Positions 7,404 to 15,738 are shown, counted from the stretch's first letter. The stretch: 20,467 bases of DNA from Acidiphilium sp. CAG:727 (GCA_000437515.1 FR898432.1:1-20467), one strand, 5' to 3'. Translations and numbers: made by a program. Notes: a model not told the origin generated them from the letters alone.

Positions 7404-7446
7404 AAGAACGCCGCCGACGGAATTTTCCTCGGCGGCGGGTGTTTTA
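7404..7446 (+). terminator. Intrinsic terminator after the SSB-like gene
   Basis: CGCCGCCGA (7409-7417) pairs with TCGGCGGCG (7429-7437), the loop can extend the stem through GGAA/TTCC, and the GGTGTTTTAT stretch supplies the U-rich tail. Its left half is identical over 22 bases to the terminator at 9872. Confidence 0.8.
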
Positions 7447-7522
7447 TAAAATTAGAAAAACAACGTTCGTTTATAAAAATGCGAAAAACAAATATTAAGC
7501 AAAAAAAACAATATTTGGAATA

Positions 7523-7551
7523 TTGACGGTCGGGGGTGGGGTTGTTATAAT
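7523..7551 (+). promoter_or_regulatory. Sigma-A promoter of the phosphatase lipoprotein gene
   Basis: TTGACG (7523-7528), a 17-base spacer, and TATAAT (7546-7551). The spacer is unusually G-rich, containing GGGGGTGGGG. Transcription should start near 7558, giving a leader of about 30 bases with AAAAGGGG at 7576-7583 before the ATG at 7590. The bases between 7447 and 7522 are A-rich with no other signal seen. Confidence 0.82.
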
Positions 7552-7589
7552 ATACTCGTATTTTAATATTACACTAAAAGGGGAATGAT

Positions 7590-9854
7590 ATGAAAAAATT
7601 ACTTATCGCCGTTCTTTTAATGTCTTTGACAACGATGATTTCTGCGGCGTTCGGTTGCAAGAATCAAGCCGGACCGGCGGTTACGCCGCCCGCTCACGTT
7701 CACGATTACGGCGAATGGCAGACGGCGGAAAAGGCTACCTTTGAAAAAGACGGACTCGAAGAGCGTTTTTGTAAAGGTTGCAACCAAAGAGATACCCGCG
7801 TCGTGCCGAAGAAAACCGAACAGACGTACACCATAACGTACGATTTGAACGGCGGAACGATCGACGACGAAAAATTTGCGGAAGCGCCTGCCGCATATAA
7901 AAATACCGACGACGATATTTATATTTCGTTAAGACCGTACAAGAGAAAATTTATATTCAAAGGTTGGTCCGTTGCGGAAGAAAAGCCCATGAAGAACTAT
8001 AAGATAGCCGGAGGAACGGAAGGGAACCTGATTCTCTTCGCAAATTACGAGGCGGATACGAGCGTTTATTACGACGGCGGCGAAATCGACGTGTTGCCGG
8101 ACGTGGTTTCGGGGTATTTATCTTCGGCAAATAAAGCGGAATATCTCTATAAAAACAGCGGTTCGTCGGGCGACGATGTGAAGAGCGTGAAAATATCCTG
8201 GCCGAAAACGGGGTCGGCGTACTATAATTTCGAACTTTCGACCGATGAAAATTTTGAAAACGCGATATATTCCGAAGAAGGATTAACCGATTCTTCTCTT
8301 GATTTATATAACCTCGTTCCCGATACGTATTATTATCGCGTATCCGACAGAACGGGTGAAACGGTAAAAGACGATTCGTTTAAGATTGCAAGCGATATAA
8401 GGACGATTTATTGCGGAAACGTTAAAAACGTTCGCGATATGGGCGGCAGAGAAACGTCTGACGGCAAAATAAAGTACGGTCTTATTTACCGCACGCCCGA
8501 AATAGCGGGCGCGGACGATACGGCAAAAAGAATACTCGCGGACGAACTCGGCGTAAAAACCGAAATAGATTTACGTTTCGAAAGTACGACCGCGTCCATA
8601 AGCGACAAGATAACGAAATATAAACTCGGTATTTTGCAGTGGGATTATATATTCCCCGAACTAAACGTTTCAAGACCGACCGAAACGCAAGCGATAAAGA
8701 ATCTCAAGACGATTTTCGAACTTTTTGCCGATAAACGAAATTATCCGATAGTGTTCCACTGTTCGGCAGGCGCGGACAGAACGGGTACGGTTGCGTTTTT
8801 GCTTAACGGGCTTTTAGGCGCGTCTTACGAAGATTTAGCCGAAGATTTTGAAATTACCTCGTTTTATTTCGGCGGAAGATGGCGTTCGCACGTAACGTCG
8901 GTAAACGGGGTTTATTCGTTTGACGACAGCGGGGTAATGCAGGATAACAGCGACAACCTGATTGCGTTCGGCAGGGCGTATAATCATATAATGTCGACGT
9001 ACGGAACCGACGGCGGCGCATTATCCGACGCGATAGCGAACTATCTTAAAACCGCAGTCGGGCTTACCGATTACGATATTTATTCGATTAAACACATAAT
9101 GCTCGGTTCGTCGGCTAATTCTTACGGCGAACATAGATACGGCGAGTGGAAAGTCGTAAAAGCGGGCAGTTGCCTTGAAAACGGAGAAAAACGCAGATAT
9201 TGCGGTTGCGGATTATACGAATCGGAAGCAATCGAAACTATAGGCACTCACGTTTACGGCGATTGGGAAGTGGTTACCGACGCGACTACGGAACGCGACG
9301 GTCTGCGTAAAAGATATTGCGCCTGCGGCGACGAGCAAAGCGAAATCATACCCAAACTTACCAAAACCGTCTACGATTTTAACGGTACGGATATAAACGC
9401 AGACGTTACTACCGACGGAATTAATCCGTTTAAGGCAAGCAAAGTTACGGATCTTTCGTCCGTACCGAGCGGATACGACGGCGGAGTTTATTATAAAACG
9501 GACGGTTATCTCGTTTGCATAGGGATAGGATTTAACGACAGAGAATATAATCTTGACGATCTGCGCGAAATGAAAATAAAGCTTATGGTCGTAAGCGATA
9601 CGAAATTACCAAAGGGTAACGTGAGAATTTACGACGATACGAATAACGCGATTTACGCCGATAAGAATTTCGATAACGATTTGTCCGGGGTTTATAACGA
9701 ATGGATTGAAATCGACCTGTTGCCGCTCTTGAAAGCGTCCGCCGCCATGACGGATACGCTTACGGAAAACGGCGTTCTGAAAAATTTCTCTCTGGTTATA
9801 AGAACGGGCGTAGCCGCGACGATATATTTCGATAACGTTACCGTGGTTTCGTAA
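7590..9854 (+). CDS. Surface lipoprotein with tyrosine-phosphatase domain, InlB-type repeat and Cys-rich repeats
   Basis: A 754-residue protein exported and lipid-anchored at C23 (AAFGC). In order: a Cys-containing repeat HDYGEW...FCKGC at about 38-74; an InlB/Listeria-Bacteroides beta-repeat at about 80-155 (YTITYDLNGGT, then FKGWS); a fibronectin-III-like domain at about 197-268; a phosphatase domain at about 272-500; two more HxYGxW...RYCxCG repeats at about 515-590; and a C-terminal beta-rich module at about 594-754 that could be carbohydrate-binding. The phosphatase loop HCSAGADRTG has nucleophile C391 and R397, with NVRDMGG and DLRF upstream, matching the Y_phosphatase3 family. Known relatives dephosphorylate phosphotyrosine or phosphoinositides; an extracellular one could act on host or surface molecules, but the substrate is unknown. 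It is monocistronic with its own strong promoter and terminator. Confidence 0.82.
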   Translation: MKKLLIAVLLMSLTTMISAAFGCKNQAGPAVTPPAHVHDYGEWQTAEKATFEKDGLEERFCKGCNQRDTRVVPKKTEQTYTITYDLNGGTIDDEKFAEAPAAYKNTDDDIYISLRPYKRKFIFKGWSVAEEKPMKNYKIAGGTEGNLILFANYEADTSVYYDGGEIDVLPDVVSGYLSSANKAEYLYKNSGSSGDDVKSVKISWPKTGSAYYNFELSTDENFENAIYSEEGLTDSSLDLYNLVPDTYYYRVSDRTGETVKDDSFKIASDIRTIYCGNVKNVRDMGGRETSDGKIKYGLIYRTPEIAGADDTAKRILADELGVKTEIDLRFESTTASISDKITKYKLGILQWDYIFPELNVSRPTETQAIKNLKTIFELFADKRNYPIVFHCSAGADRTGTVAFLLNGLLGASYEDLAEDFEITSFYFGGRWRSHVTSVNGVYSFDDSGVMQDNSDNLIAFGRAYNHIMSTYGTDGGALSDAIANYLKTAVGLTDYDIYSIKHIMLGSSANSYGEHRYGEWKVVKAGSCLENGEKRRYCGCGLYESEAIETIGTHVYGDWEVVTDATTERDGLRKRYCACGDEQSEIIPKLTKTVYDFNGTDINADVTTDGINPFKASKVTDLSSVPSGYDGGVYYKTDGYLVCIGIGFNDREYNLDDLREMKIKLMVVSDTKLPKGNVRIYDDTNNAIYADKNFDNDLSGVYNEWIEIDLLPLLKASAAMTDTLTENGVLKNFSLVIRTGVAATIYFDNVTVVS

Positions 9855-9871
9855 TAAACGCAAACGAACGA

Positions 9872-9907
9872 AAGAACGCCGCCGACGGAATTTCCGTCGG
9901 CGGCGTT
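9872..9907. terminator. Bidirectional terminator between convergent genes
   Basis: A 14-bp perfect stem AACGCCGCCGACGG (9875-9888) and its complement (9894-9907) with a 5-base loop. Partly T-rich sequence follows on both strands. It lies between the phosphatase lipoprotein gene and the leftward gene ending at 9922, and can serve both. Confidence 0.82.
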
Positions 9908-9921
9908 ATTCGTATTTCGGT

Positions 9922-12582
9922 TTAATCTTTGCCGAATAAGTATTTGCGTTCGAAAAACAAGGCGAGCACGAGGAAGGAAGAAGCGCATAAAATCGCGACT
10001 ATACATTTGACGAAATCGCTTGCGCTGTCGTAAATTATCACGTCGTTTTTAACGAAGCCCACGCTGCCGTCCGAAAACCGGACTTTGCTGTAACCGTTCG
10101 CCGACGAAATTACTCTTACCTGCTTTTTGCCTTTTATCGTTTTGCCCGTCGCCGCGTGGTTTTCGTCGTAGACGGTAACGCCGCGTTTGTCGTACACGTA
10201 AGCCGATTTATCTACGGATTTCCCCGGTTTTACGGCGATTTTATCGGTCGTAAACGACGAATCGATGTAGCCTTTTTCTCCGCCTTTATCGATTAAATAA
10301 TAGGTTTTTTCGTTAAAATCGAGTTTGCCGACGATTTTAAGGTTTTCGCCGCTTTCGAACGATAACGAAGTTTTATACGCCGACGACAACACGGGCAGGG
10401 CGTAAGCGTCGAATCCGACGACCGAGTAAAGCGAAAGTTCTTCGTTTTCGTAAGATGAAGCGGTTGCCACGTCTGAATTTCGTATGATAGCCGCAACGTA
10501 CGAATTTATTGCGAGCGAATATTTTTCGTTGATCTTAACGAACGCGTAATCGGCGTTTTCGGTTTCGCTCAAATATCCGTCTTTTATAAATTCAAAATAT
10601 TTACCGTCTAAAACTTTCGGGTTGATTCTGAAGAGTTTTGCGCTTTCCGTCGTCTTGCCGTAAGTCGTTTGGTCGGAGTACGCGAACGAGAAATTTTCGG
10701 GAACGGGAACGGTGTTTACGGTAGTAATATCCGCCGCGGTTTCGCCGCTTTCGTCAAGTCGGAGTATAAGACCGCCGAAAATGAAATACGCTTTCCGGGA
10801 TTCGGCGCACGCGCAGAACGATACGGGGTTGCCTACGCCCGCAAGGTTTTCGGACTTTTCGACGGTTACGCTCAACGCTTTTTTATAACTCGTAACGCCG
10901 TTCGTAATTTCTCCGTCTAGTCTTACGATCTTTCCGTTATCGCTTAAAAAGTAGAGTTTGCCGTCGAAGTCGGTCTGCATTTTCACCACGTTGCCGTCGG
11001 ATAAACTTTCGGTCGACGAGTAGACGTCCGAAGCCTTGCCGTCGTTTCCGAACGAATACACGACGTTTTCGTCGCCGTTTACGGCGTATACGTAGATTTT
11101 ATCAAACGGGTCTACCGCTATTTTTTTAGATATTCCTTCCACGGTCATATCGCACATCGGGGTTTCGTTGCCGCTTACGCAATCGATTTTAACGACGTAC
11201 GGGTGATTTTTGCCGCCGCTTAAGACCGTCGAAAGAACGTAAAACGCCTTGTCGCCGTAACAGACGTCAAGAATCTTATCGCTGCCTTCGACTTTCAGTT
11301 CGAAGGTTTTTTCGTCGTCCAGAATATATTTGTTCGGGTCGTAAGTACCTTTATTTTCTTCCGTTTCTTTCTGAGCGGCGATTTTGCCGTAAGTTATCTG
11401 CTTTTCGGAGCGTTGATACGCGAGATACCCGCCGCCTACCGCGAATTTCCCGGCGTTTACGGGCAGATCTATAAGGTGGTAAGTCCGGCTGTCTTTGTCG
11501 CCGTCGGCGTTTTCGATTACGACTATTCTGTTTTCGTCAAGCGCGTATACCGTGCCGTTGCCGTACGCCACGTCCGCGGCGTTTACCGAAAGCCTGTTTA
11601 TCGCCCGCGAGTTCGTCGTTATCGCGAAATCGGTGAAGTTATAATTTCCTTTTTCGTCGGGCGTAAGGTTGATTTCCTGCACGGCGTTGATTTCGCTGTC
11701 TACTACCCATATTCCTTTACCCGTAAGGCAAATCCCCTGCGGTTGCCAGAACTTGCCGAGGTCTTTGTCGGCCGCGTCGCCGGTTTCGTTCAGTTTTATC
11801 GTCGTGTCGGTCTTCGTTGAAGTATTTACGGCAAAGATACCGTCTACGCACGAATAATAGATATTTTCATCCGACTCGTCGCCGCTTTCGGCTAACGACC
11901 TTACGCCTTCGACCTTTTTAAGCGTTTCGATTTTGTTTACGTCCGTTTCGCCGTCTGCCACCGAGTGTATGGTATTCGTGTTGGTGTTGAAAAAATAAGT
12001 TTTGCCGTTTTTGGATTTAAGAACCGAAAGAACCCCGTTCATAGAGATGGTTTTATCGGTTTCTTTTGCGTAGTCGAGTCCGCCGGACGAAGTCGACAGG
12101 GTGTAAAAACTTATGTTCGAACTCGTGGCGATGGCAAGTTCGTTGCCGCAGATCGAAAAGTCGTTGCCGGCTATTTCCGTTTCGGTCGCGATATTCGTTT
12201 CGGTATCTATCGTCCAAAGTTTGGAACCCGCCGAAAACAACAGGTATTTTTGCTCGTAAAGTTGCAGCGACGGTACGCCTTGCGCCGCGTTGAGGTCTTC
12301 GACTTTAATTTCTTTGAATTTGCCGTCGGAGTATAACACTATCGCGCCTTTGTGCGAGATCGCAACGAATTCTTTTCCGTCGATTTCTTCGCGGCAGATT
12401 GCGTAAGGTTTTTCCAATTTATAGTATTGCAGATAAGTGGTCGGCAGGAAAATTTCGGTGGTCGCCTTCGCGGAGGTTTCTCCGTCGGCTGCGTACGCAA
12501 AAGCGCGGGGAGAAAAAATCGCCCCCGCCGCGGTAGCCATACCGAGCGCAAATATTAAAATATACGAAAATAATTTTTTCAT
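9922..12582 (-). CDS. Secreted beta-propeller-like protein with SH3-like domains and C-terminal membrane anchor, function unknown
   Basis: An 886-residue protein I do not recognise by name. Residues 1-31 are a signal peptide with a likely cut near AFAYA. Most of the protein (about 40-640) consists of repeated short beta-strand units typical of propellers, for example GIWVVDSEINAVQEI and KIYVYAVNGDENVVYS, resembling NHL- or WD-type sensors. Two SH3-like stretches follow at about 735-850 (KTYYLIDKGGEKGYID; GYSKVRFSDGSVGFVKND). A hydrophobic helix at about 857-877 and a short basic tail end it, so it should be membrane-tethered with its bulk outside. ATG at 12582 lacks a clear ribosome site but gives the natural signal peptide start. 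A smaller protein of similar plan is encoded at 13459-14217. Wall binding or surface sensing is inference. Confidence 0.72.
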   Translation of the reverse strand: MKKLFSYILIFALGMATAAGAIFSPRAFAYAADGETSAKATTEIFLPTTYLQYYKLEKPYAICREEIDGKEFVAISHKGAIVLYSDGKFKEIKVEDLNAAQGVPSLQLYEQKYLLFSAGSKLWTIDTETNIATETEIAGNDFSICGNELAIATSSNISFYTLSTSSGGLDYAKETDKTISMNGVLSVLKSKNGKTYFFNTNTNTIHSVADGETDVNKIETLKKVEGVRSLAESGDESDENIYYSCVDGIFAVNTSTKTDTTIKLNETGDAADKDLGKFWQPQGICLTGKGIWVVDSEINAVQEINLTPDEKGNYNFTDFAITTNSRAINRLSVNAADVAYGNGTVYALDENRIVVIENADGDKDSRTYHLIDLPVNAGKFAVGGGYLAYQRSEKQITYGKIAAQKETEENKGTYDPNKYILDDEKTFELKVEGSDKILDVCYGDKAFYVLSTVLSGGKNHPYVVKIDCVSGNETPMCDMTVEGISKKIAVDPFDKIYVYAVNGDENVVYSFGNDGKASDVYSSTESLSDGNVVKMQTDFDGKLYFLSDNGKIVRLDGEITNGVTSYKKALSVTVEKSENLAGVGNPVSFCACAESRKAYFIFGGLILRLDESGETAADITTVNTVPVPENFSFAYSDQTTYGKTTESAKLFRINPKVLDGKYFEFIKDGYLSETENADYAFVKINEKYSLAINSYVAAIIRNSDVATASSYENEELSLYSVVGFDAYALPVLSSAYKTSLSFESGENLKIVGKLDFNEKTYYLIDKGGEKGYIDSSFTTDKIAVKPGKSVDKSAYVYDKRGVTVYDENHAATGKTIKGKKQVRVISSANGYSKVRFSDGSVGFVKNDVIIYDSASDFVKCIVAILCASSFLVLALFFERKYLFGKD

Positions 12583-12618
12583 TCGTTTTGCTCAAATAAA
12601 AAATAAGATTTTTTATTC

Positions 12619-12647
12619 AGTATACCATTAAAATCTTTGCTTGGCAA
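12619..12647 (-). promoter_or_regulatory. Sigma-A promoter of the beta-propeller protein gene
   Basis: Minus strand TTGCCA (12647-12642), 17 bases, TATACT (12624-12619). Start of transcription is expected near 12612, about 30 bases before the ATG at 12582. Confidence 0.75.
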
Positions 12648-12655
12648 GAAAAATC

Positions 12656-12678
12656 GACGATTATCGACCATAATCGTC
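12656..12678. promoter_or_regulatory. Inverted repeat upstream of the leftward promoter
   Basis: GACGATTAT (12656-12664) and ATAATCGTC (12670-12678) with 5 bases between: perfect 9-bp arms. It ends 8 bases upstream of the -35 box of the leftward gene, a typical place for an activator or repressor site; it could also be a weak terminator for rightward RNA. Confidence 0.45.
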
Positions 12679-12753
12679 TTTATATTCTTTACACGGCAAA
12701 AATTATATGACAAAGATTGGCAGGGTTAGGGTGTTAATATATCTACGAAAATA

Positions 12754-12767
12754 CGAACAAACGTTCG
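12754..12767. promoter_or_regulatory. LexA/DinR SOS box
   Basis: CGAACAAACGTTCG is a perfect match to the Gram-positive LexA operator CGAAC-RNRY-GTTCG. It lies in the 370-base non-coding stretch 12583-12952. The clearest rightward promoter is more than 100 bases downstream; a weaker candidate (TTTATA 12679-12684, TTATAT 12703-12708) is just upstream. What it controls is therefore uncertain, but damage-induced expression at a phage border is a sensible reading. Confidence 0.7.
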
Positions 12768-12820
12768 GGTTGGCCCCCTTGAACGGTTTCGGTCGTCGTT
12801 TTGCGTTCAACGGCAACCCG
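12766..12820. repeat. Two-part stem-loop in the intergenic region
   Basis: CGGGTTG (12766-12772) pairs with CAACCCG (12814-12820), and TTGAACG (12779-12785) pairs with CGTTCAA (12804-12810), leaving a small internal loop and an 18-base hairpin loop. The left edge overlaps the SOS box by two bases. A further GTTCAACG copy stands at 12867-12874. It could be a structured leader RNA, an operator or part of an attachment site. Confidence 0.5.
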
Positions 12821-12877
12821 TATTATCGTGATTTACAAAAGTCAAAAATTTTTTTGAGCGAAAGTGTTCAACGACTA

Positions 12878-12906
12878 TTGAAAAATCGAAAGGGGCGGTA
12901 TATAAT
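12878..12906 (+). promoter_or_regulatory. Sigma-A promoter of the 163-residue protein gene
   Basis: TTGAAA (12878-12883), 17 bases, TATAAT (12901-12906), preceded by an A/T-rich tract at 12843-12855 that resembles an UP element. RNA should start near 12913, about 40 bases before the GTG at 12953. Confidence 0.78.
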
Positions 12907-12952
12907 GCGCCCGAAATTCATCGACGGGAGTCGAAGAGAGAGGTGATAAACG

Positions 12953-13444
12953 GTGATATACGCAAAGACTGCGCTCACGGGGTATACGAAAGTAGAAGAC
13001 GTTATAGAAATTATGGACGAGGCGTTTTTAAGAAAAGCGATCGTTCCTTACGGAAGATATAAAAGCGCCGAAAAGCAGGCGGAAGAACTTATAGACTTAA
13101 TAGAAAAGAAAAAACGGCTGATTGCGTTTTATTCGGATATAACGACCGCCGTCAACGGACTGAAACCCGAACACGGAAGACTTATCCGGGAAAAGTACGG
13201 AATGGTCGACGGCGGGGTGAGCGACGCGCCAAACCGGAATTATTATCGCAAATTATTGCTTGCGACGCGTAAGTTCGCCGGACGGATGGCGGAACTGGGT
13301 TACGACGAAAAGAGATACGAAAGTTTAATAAAGGAGTTCTATTTTCTCGACGAAATATATTACGACAAGAAACGCATGGAACGCCCCGAAAAGAGGCTCG
13401 GCGTTTTACACAATCCGTCGGGTGTTTCGCTTAAAGGCTGTTAA
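12953..13444 (+). CDS. Uncharacterised small protein, possibly an HTH/sigma-like phage or host regulator
   Basis: 163 residues, charged and mostly helical by eye, with no signal peptide or membrane helix. I do not recognise a named family. The middle part (KPEHGRLIREKYGM) followed by a run with NRNYYRKLLLATRKF resembles the region-4-like helix-turn-helix of ArpU/RinA-type late regulators and of small Clostridia proteins starting MIYAK. This is an impression only. The start is GTG at 12953 behind AGAGAGAGGTGA, with a strong promoter 47 bases upstream. It converges with the leftward gene ending at 13459, with 14 bases and no visible terminator between. Position just ahead of a terminase gene fits a late-gene activator; a host gene at the prophage border is the alternative. 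Confidence 0.6.
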   Translation: MIYAKTALTGYTKVEDVIEIMDEAFLRKAIVPYGRYKSAEKQAEELIDLIEKKKRLIAFYSDITTAVNGLKPEHGRLIREKYGMVDGGVSDAPNRNYYRKLLLATRKFAGRMAELGYDEKRYESLIKEFYFLDEIYYDKKRMERPEKRLGVLHNPSGVSLKGC

Positions 13445-13458
13445 TCGCTCTATACGCC

Positions 13459-14217
13459 TTATTCGTCGTCGATTTCGCTGCGGGTGATTACTTCGTCTTT
13501 GACTTTTTGCGTCGACGGACGGAATAAAAAATAGACTATCGAAGCGGCTACTACGGATATTGCCACTATAAGCAGAATCTGCAGGTTGTTGCCGAGCGCG
13601 TTATCCGCTTTTTCGGCGGAATCGCCTTTTGTATCGTCTTTAACCGTCGTGTCGGCGGCGGGTTTGAATTCCTGCCTGGGCGGGATAAAATCGTTTACGG
13701 CGTCGACGGGTAAATAGCCTACGTATTTATCGCCCGACGAAGCGGAGATAAAACCGTATATATATCGGCTCCCGTTATTGCGGGTTATAGTGCCGTAATA
13801 GTCTACGGTGCTGTTTTGCGTAACGGTTTCGGTTATCGAAAAATCGACGTCAAGATATAAAAGCGTAGTGCGGTTTACCGTGAGCGTCAGATTCGGGTAG
13901 GGCGATGACGGAAGTTCGTTTACCAGATTCATGTCGGCAACCGATATGTAACCCTTTGCGGACGGTTTGCCCGCAGAGTCGCCTTTATACTCGACTTTCG
14001 CGCACGAACCGAGAACGTTCACGACTTTCACGAAATAGCCGTACGGGAGCGTAAACCACGGGATTGAAAGCGTCGAGTCCATATACAGCGTAACGGATTC
14101 CGATTCTACCCTCGAATATTTGATTTCGTCCGCAGCCCGCGCCCGCGTTACGAGATATAACGGGGCGAGCGATAAGCACAGGCAAAAGACGATTGAAAGT
14201 ATGCGTGATTTTTTCAT
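13459..14217 (-). CDS. Secreted, tail-anchored protein with SH3-like domains, function unknown
   Basis: 252 residues. A signal peptide (about 1-29, cut near ARA) is followed by two beta-rich, SH3-like parts: about 37-97 (SVTLYMD, VKVVNVLGSCAKVEY, KGYISVADM) and about 110-175 (DYYGTITR, KYVGYLPVDAV). A charged linker leads to a transmembrane helix at about 210-232 and a 20-residue acidic/basic tail that would lie in the cytoplasm. The plan matches the C-terminal part of the 886-residue protein at 9922-12582, so both probably act at the cell envelope. It is read against the phage genes on either side, which suggests either a lysogenic-conversion gene (moron) or a host gene. No ribosome site precedes ATG 14217; a TATAAT at 14232-14227 only 9 bases upstream hints at a leaderless message. 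Confidence 0.7.
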   Translation of the reverse strand: MKKSRILSIVFCLCLSLAPLYLVTRARAADEIKYSRVESESVTLYMDSTLSIPWFTLPYGYFVKVVNVLGSCAKVEYKGDSAGKPSAKGYISVADMNLVNELPSSPYPNLTLTVNRTTLLYLDVDFSITETVTQNSTVDYYGTITRNNGSRYIYGFISASSGDKYVGYLPVDAVNDFIPPRQEFKPAADTTVKDDTKGDSAEKADNALGNNLQILLIVAISVVAASIVYFLFRPSTQKVKDEVITRSEIDDE

Positions 14218-14289
14218 CGTAAAGTAATTATAAACGCTTATGAAAGTCGACGCGTGAGAGATTAAATAAAAAAATGGCGGTATTTGTCG

Positions 14290-15738
14290 ATGTCGGAAAA
14301 TTTTAAGAATATGAGCGCGGACGAATGCGCTTTAAGCCTTGCCGTCATAGAAGACGAAATCGAGAAAAGAAAGGCTTATCCAATATATAATTACAATCGG
14401 GGCGGAGCGGTACATAAAAAACAACTCGCCTTTCATAAATGCTTAAAACGCAACAGGTGGGTGTTCGGCGGCAACCGCAGCGGCAAAACGGAATGCGGAG
14501 CGGTCGAAGCCGTGTATATGGCAAGGGGTATTCACCCGTACAGACCTAACCGCAAGGACGTTTTCGGCTGGGTGGTGTCGCTCTCGCGCGAGGTTCAGAG
14601 GGACGTCGCGCAGAGTAAAATTCTGAAATACCTGCCGAAAAGTTGGATCGCAGACGTCGTTATGAGTTCGGGCAGAAAAGACGATTACGAAAACGGCGTT
14701 ATAGATCAGATTAAAATTAAAAACGTATTCGGCGGGTTATCCACTATAGGTTTCAAAAGTTGCGATCAGGGCAGAGAGAAATTTCAGGGCAGTTCGCTCG
14801 ATTTCGTGTGGTTCGACGAAGAGCCGCCCGAAGACGTGTACCGCGAGTGCAAAATGAGAGTTCTCGATAAAAAAGGCGATATTTTCGGGACGATGACTCC
14901 GCTTAAGGGGTTGACGTTCGTATACGAAGAGATTTATCTCAATTCGGCGAATTCCGACGAGGTGTGGTGCGAGTTCATCGAGTGGGCGGATAATCCTTTT
15001 CTGGATAAAAACGAAATAGAAGAGTTTTCTCTGACTCTCCCCGAAAACGAACTCGAATCGAGAAAATTCGGACGATTCCGCGACGATTCGGGGCTCGTCT
15101 ATACCGAATTTGACGAAAACAGGCACGTAATAGACCCGTTTCCCGTGCCGTTCGAGTGGCAGAATAATCTGTCAATCGACCCCGGGCTGAACAATCCGCT
15201 GTCGTGTCATTGGTATTGCGTGGATTACGACGGCAACGTGTTCGTCGTAGCGGAGCATTACGAGGCTAAAAGAGATATAGACTATCACGCCGAAGCGATA
15301 AAACGCATTTCGGACGAGATCGGCTGGCGCAGAGGTCGCGAGGGGCGGATATACGCACTTATCGACTCGGCGGCAAATCAGAAAACTCTCGCCAGCGTGA
15401 AAAGCGTCACGGAACTCTTTTACGAACGGGGGATAGCGGTTAATCCGAACGTGGACAAAAACCTGTTTTCGGGCATAGCGAAAGTAAAGGAGTATTTCAA
15501 GGCGAATAAAATTTTTATTTTCCGATCCTGCGTTAATCTGATAAGAGAACTTAAAAGTTATCGTTGGGGCGACGGCGACGTTCCGGTAAAGCGCGACGAC
15601 CACTGCCTGGACGAATTGAGATATTTTATAGCGTCAAGACCAAAAACCGAAAAGCCCGAAGGCGAAAAGACGGCGGTGCAGCGGGATAAGGAAAAACTGA
15701 TTAAAAAATTGACGACGAGGAGGAAGGGAAGAATGTGA
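14290..15738 (+). CDS. terL: Phage terminase large subunit
   Basis: Packaging motor that pumps phage DNA into the prohead and cuts it. Numbering from ATG 14290 gives 482 residues. ATPase part: Walker A GGNRSGKT at 60-67, Walker B DFVWFDEE at 171-178 and the coupling motif GTMTPLKG at 200-207. RNase H-like nuclease part: acidic residues D297 (SIDPGLNN), D359 (ALIDSAAN) and the D436/D437/D441 cluster (RDDHCLDELRY). All expected catalytic positions are present, so it should be active. A TTG at 14284 is in frame; the ATG six bases later is preferred, though the ribosome site (GGCGG) is weak. It opens the head module; the next gene begins inside its stop codon. Confidence 0.93.
   Translation: MSENFKNMSADECALSLAVIEDEIEKRKAYPIYNYNRGGAVHKKQLAFHKCLKRNRWVFGGNRSGKTECGAVEAVYMARGIHPYRPNRKDVFGWVVSLSREVQRDVAQSKILKYLPKSWIADVVMSSGRKDDYENGVIDQIKIKNVFGGLSTIGFKSCDQGREKFQGSSLDFVWFDEEPPEDVYRECKMRVLDKKGDIFGTMTPLKGLTFVYEEIYLNSANSDEVWCEFIEWADNPFLDKNEIEEFSLTLPENELESRKFGRFRDDSGLVYTEFDENRHVIDPFPVPFEWQNNLSIDPGLNNPLSCHWYCVDYDGNVFVVAEHYEAKRDIDYHAEAIKRISDEIGWRRGREGRIYALIDSAANQKTLASVKSVTELFYERGIAVNPNVDKNLFSGIAKVKEYFKANKIFIFRSCVNLIRELKSYRWGDGDVPVKRDDHCLDELRYFIASRPKTEKPEGEKTAVQRDKEKLIKKLTTRRKGRM

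Noticed and set aside
12766..12820. tRNA or attachment-site tRNA end at the suspected phage border
   Set aside because: The fold is a simple two-part hairpin; no cloverleaf, anticodon arm or CCA end can be drawn.
12707..12946. Open frame of 79 codons in the intergenic stretch before the 163-residue protein
   Set aside because: No ribosome site, crosses the SOS box, the long hairpin and the strong promoter, and has an unconvincing basic composition.
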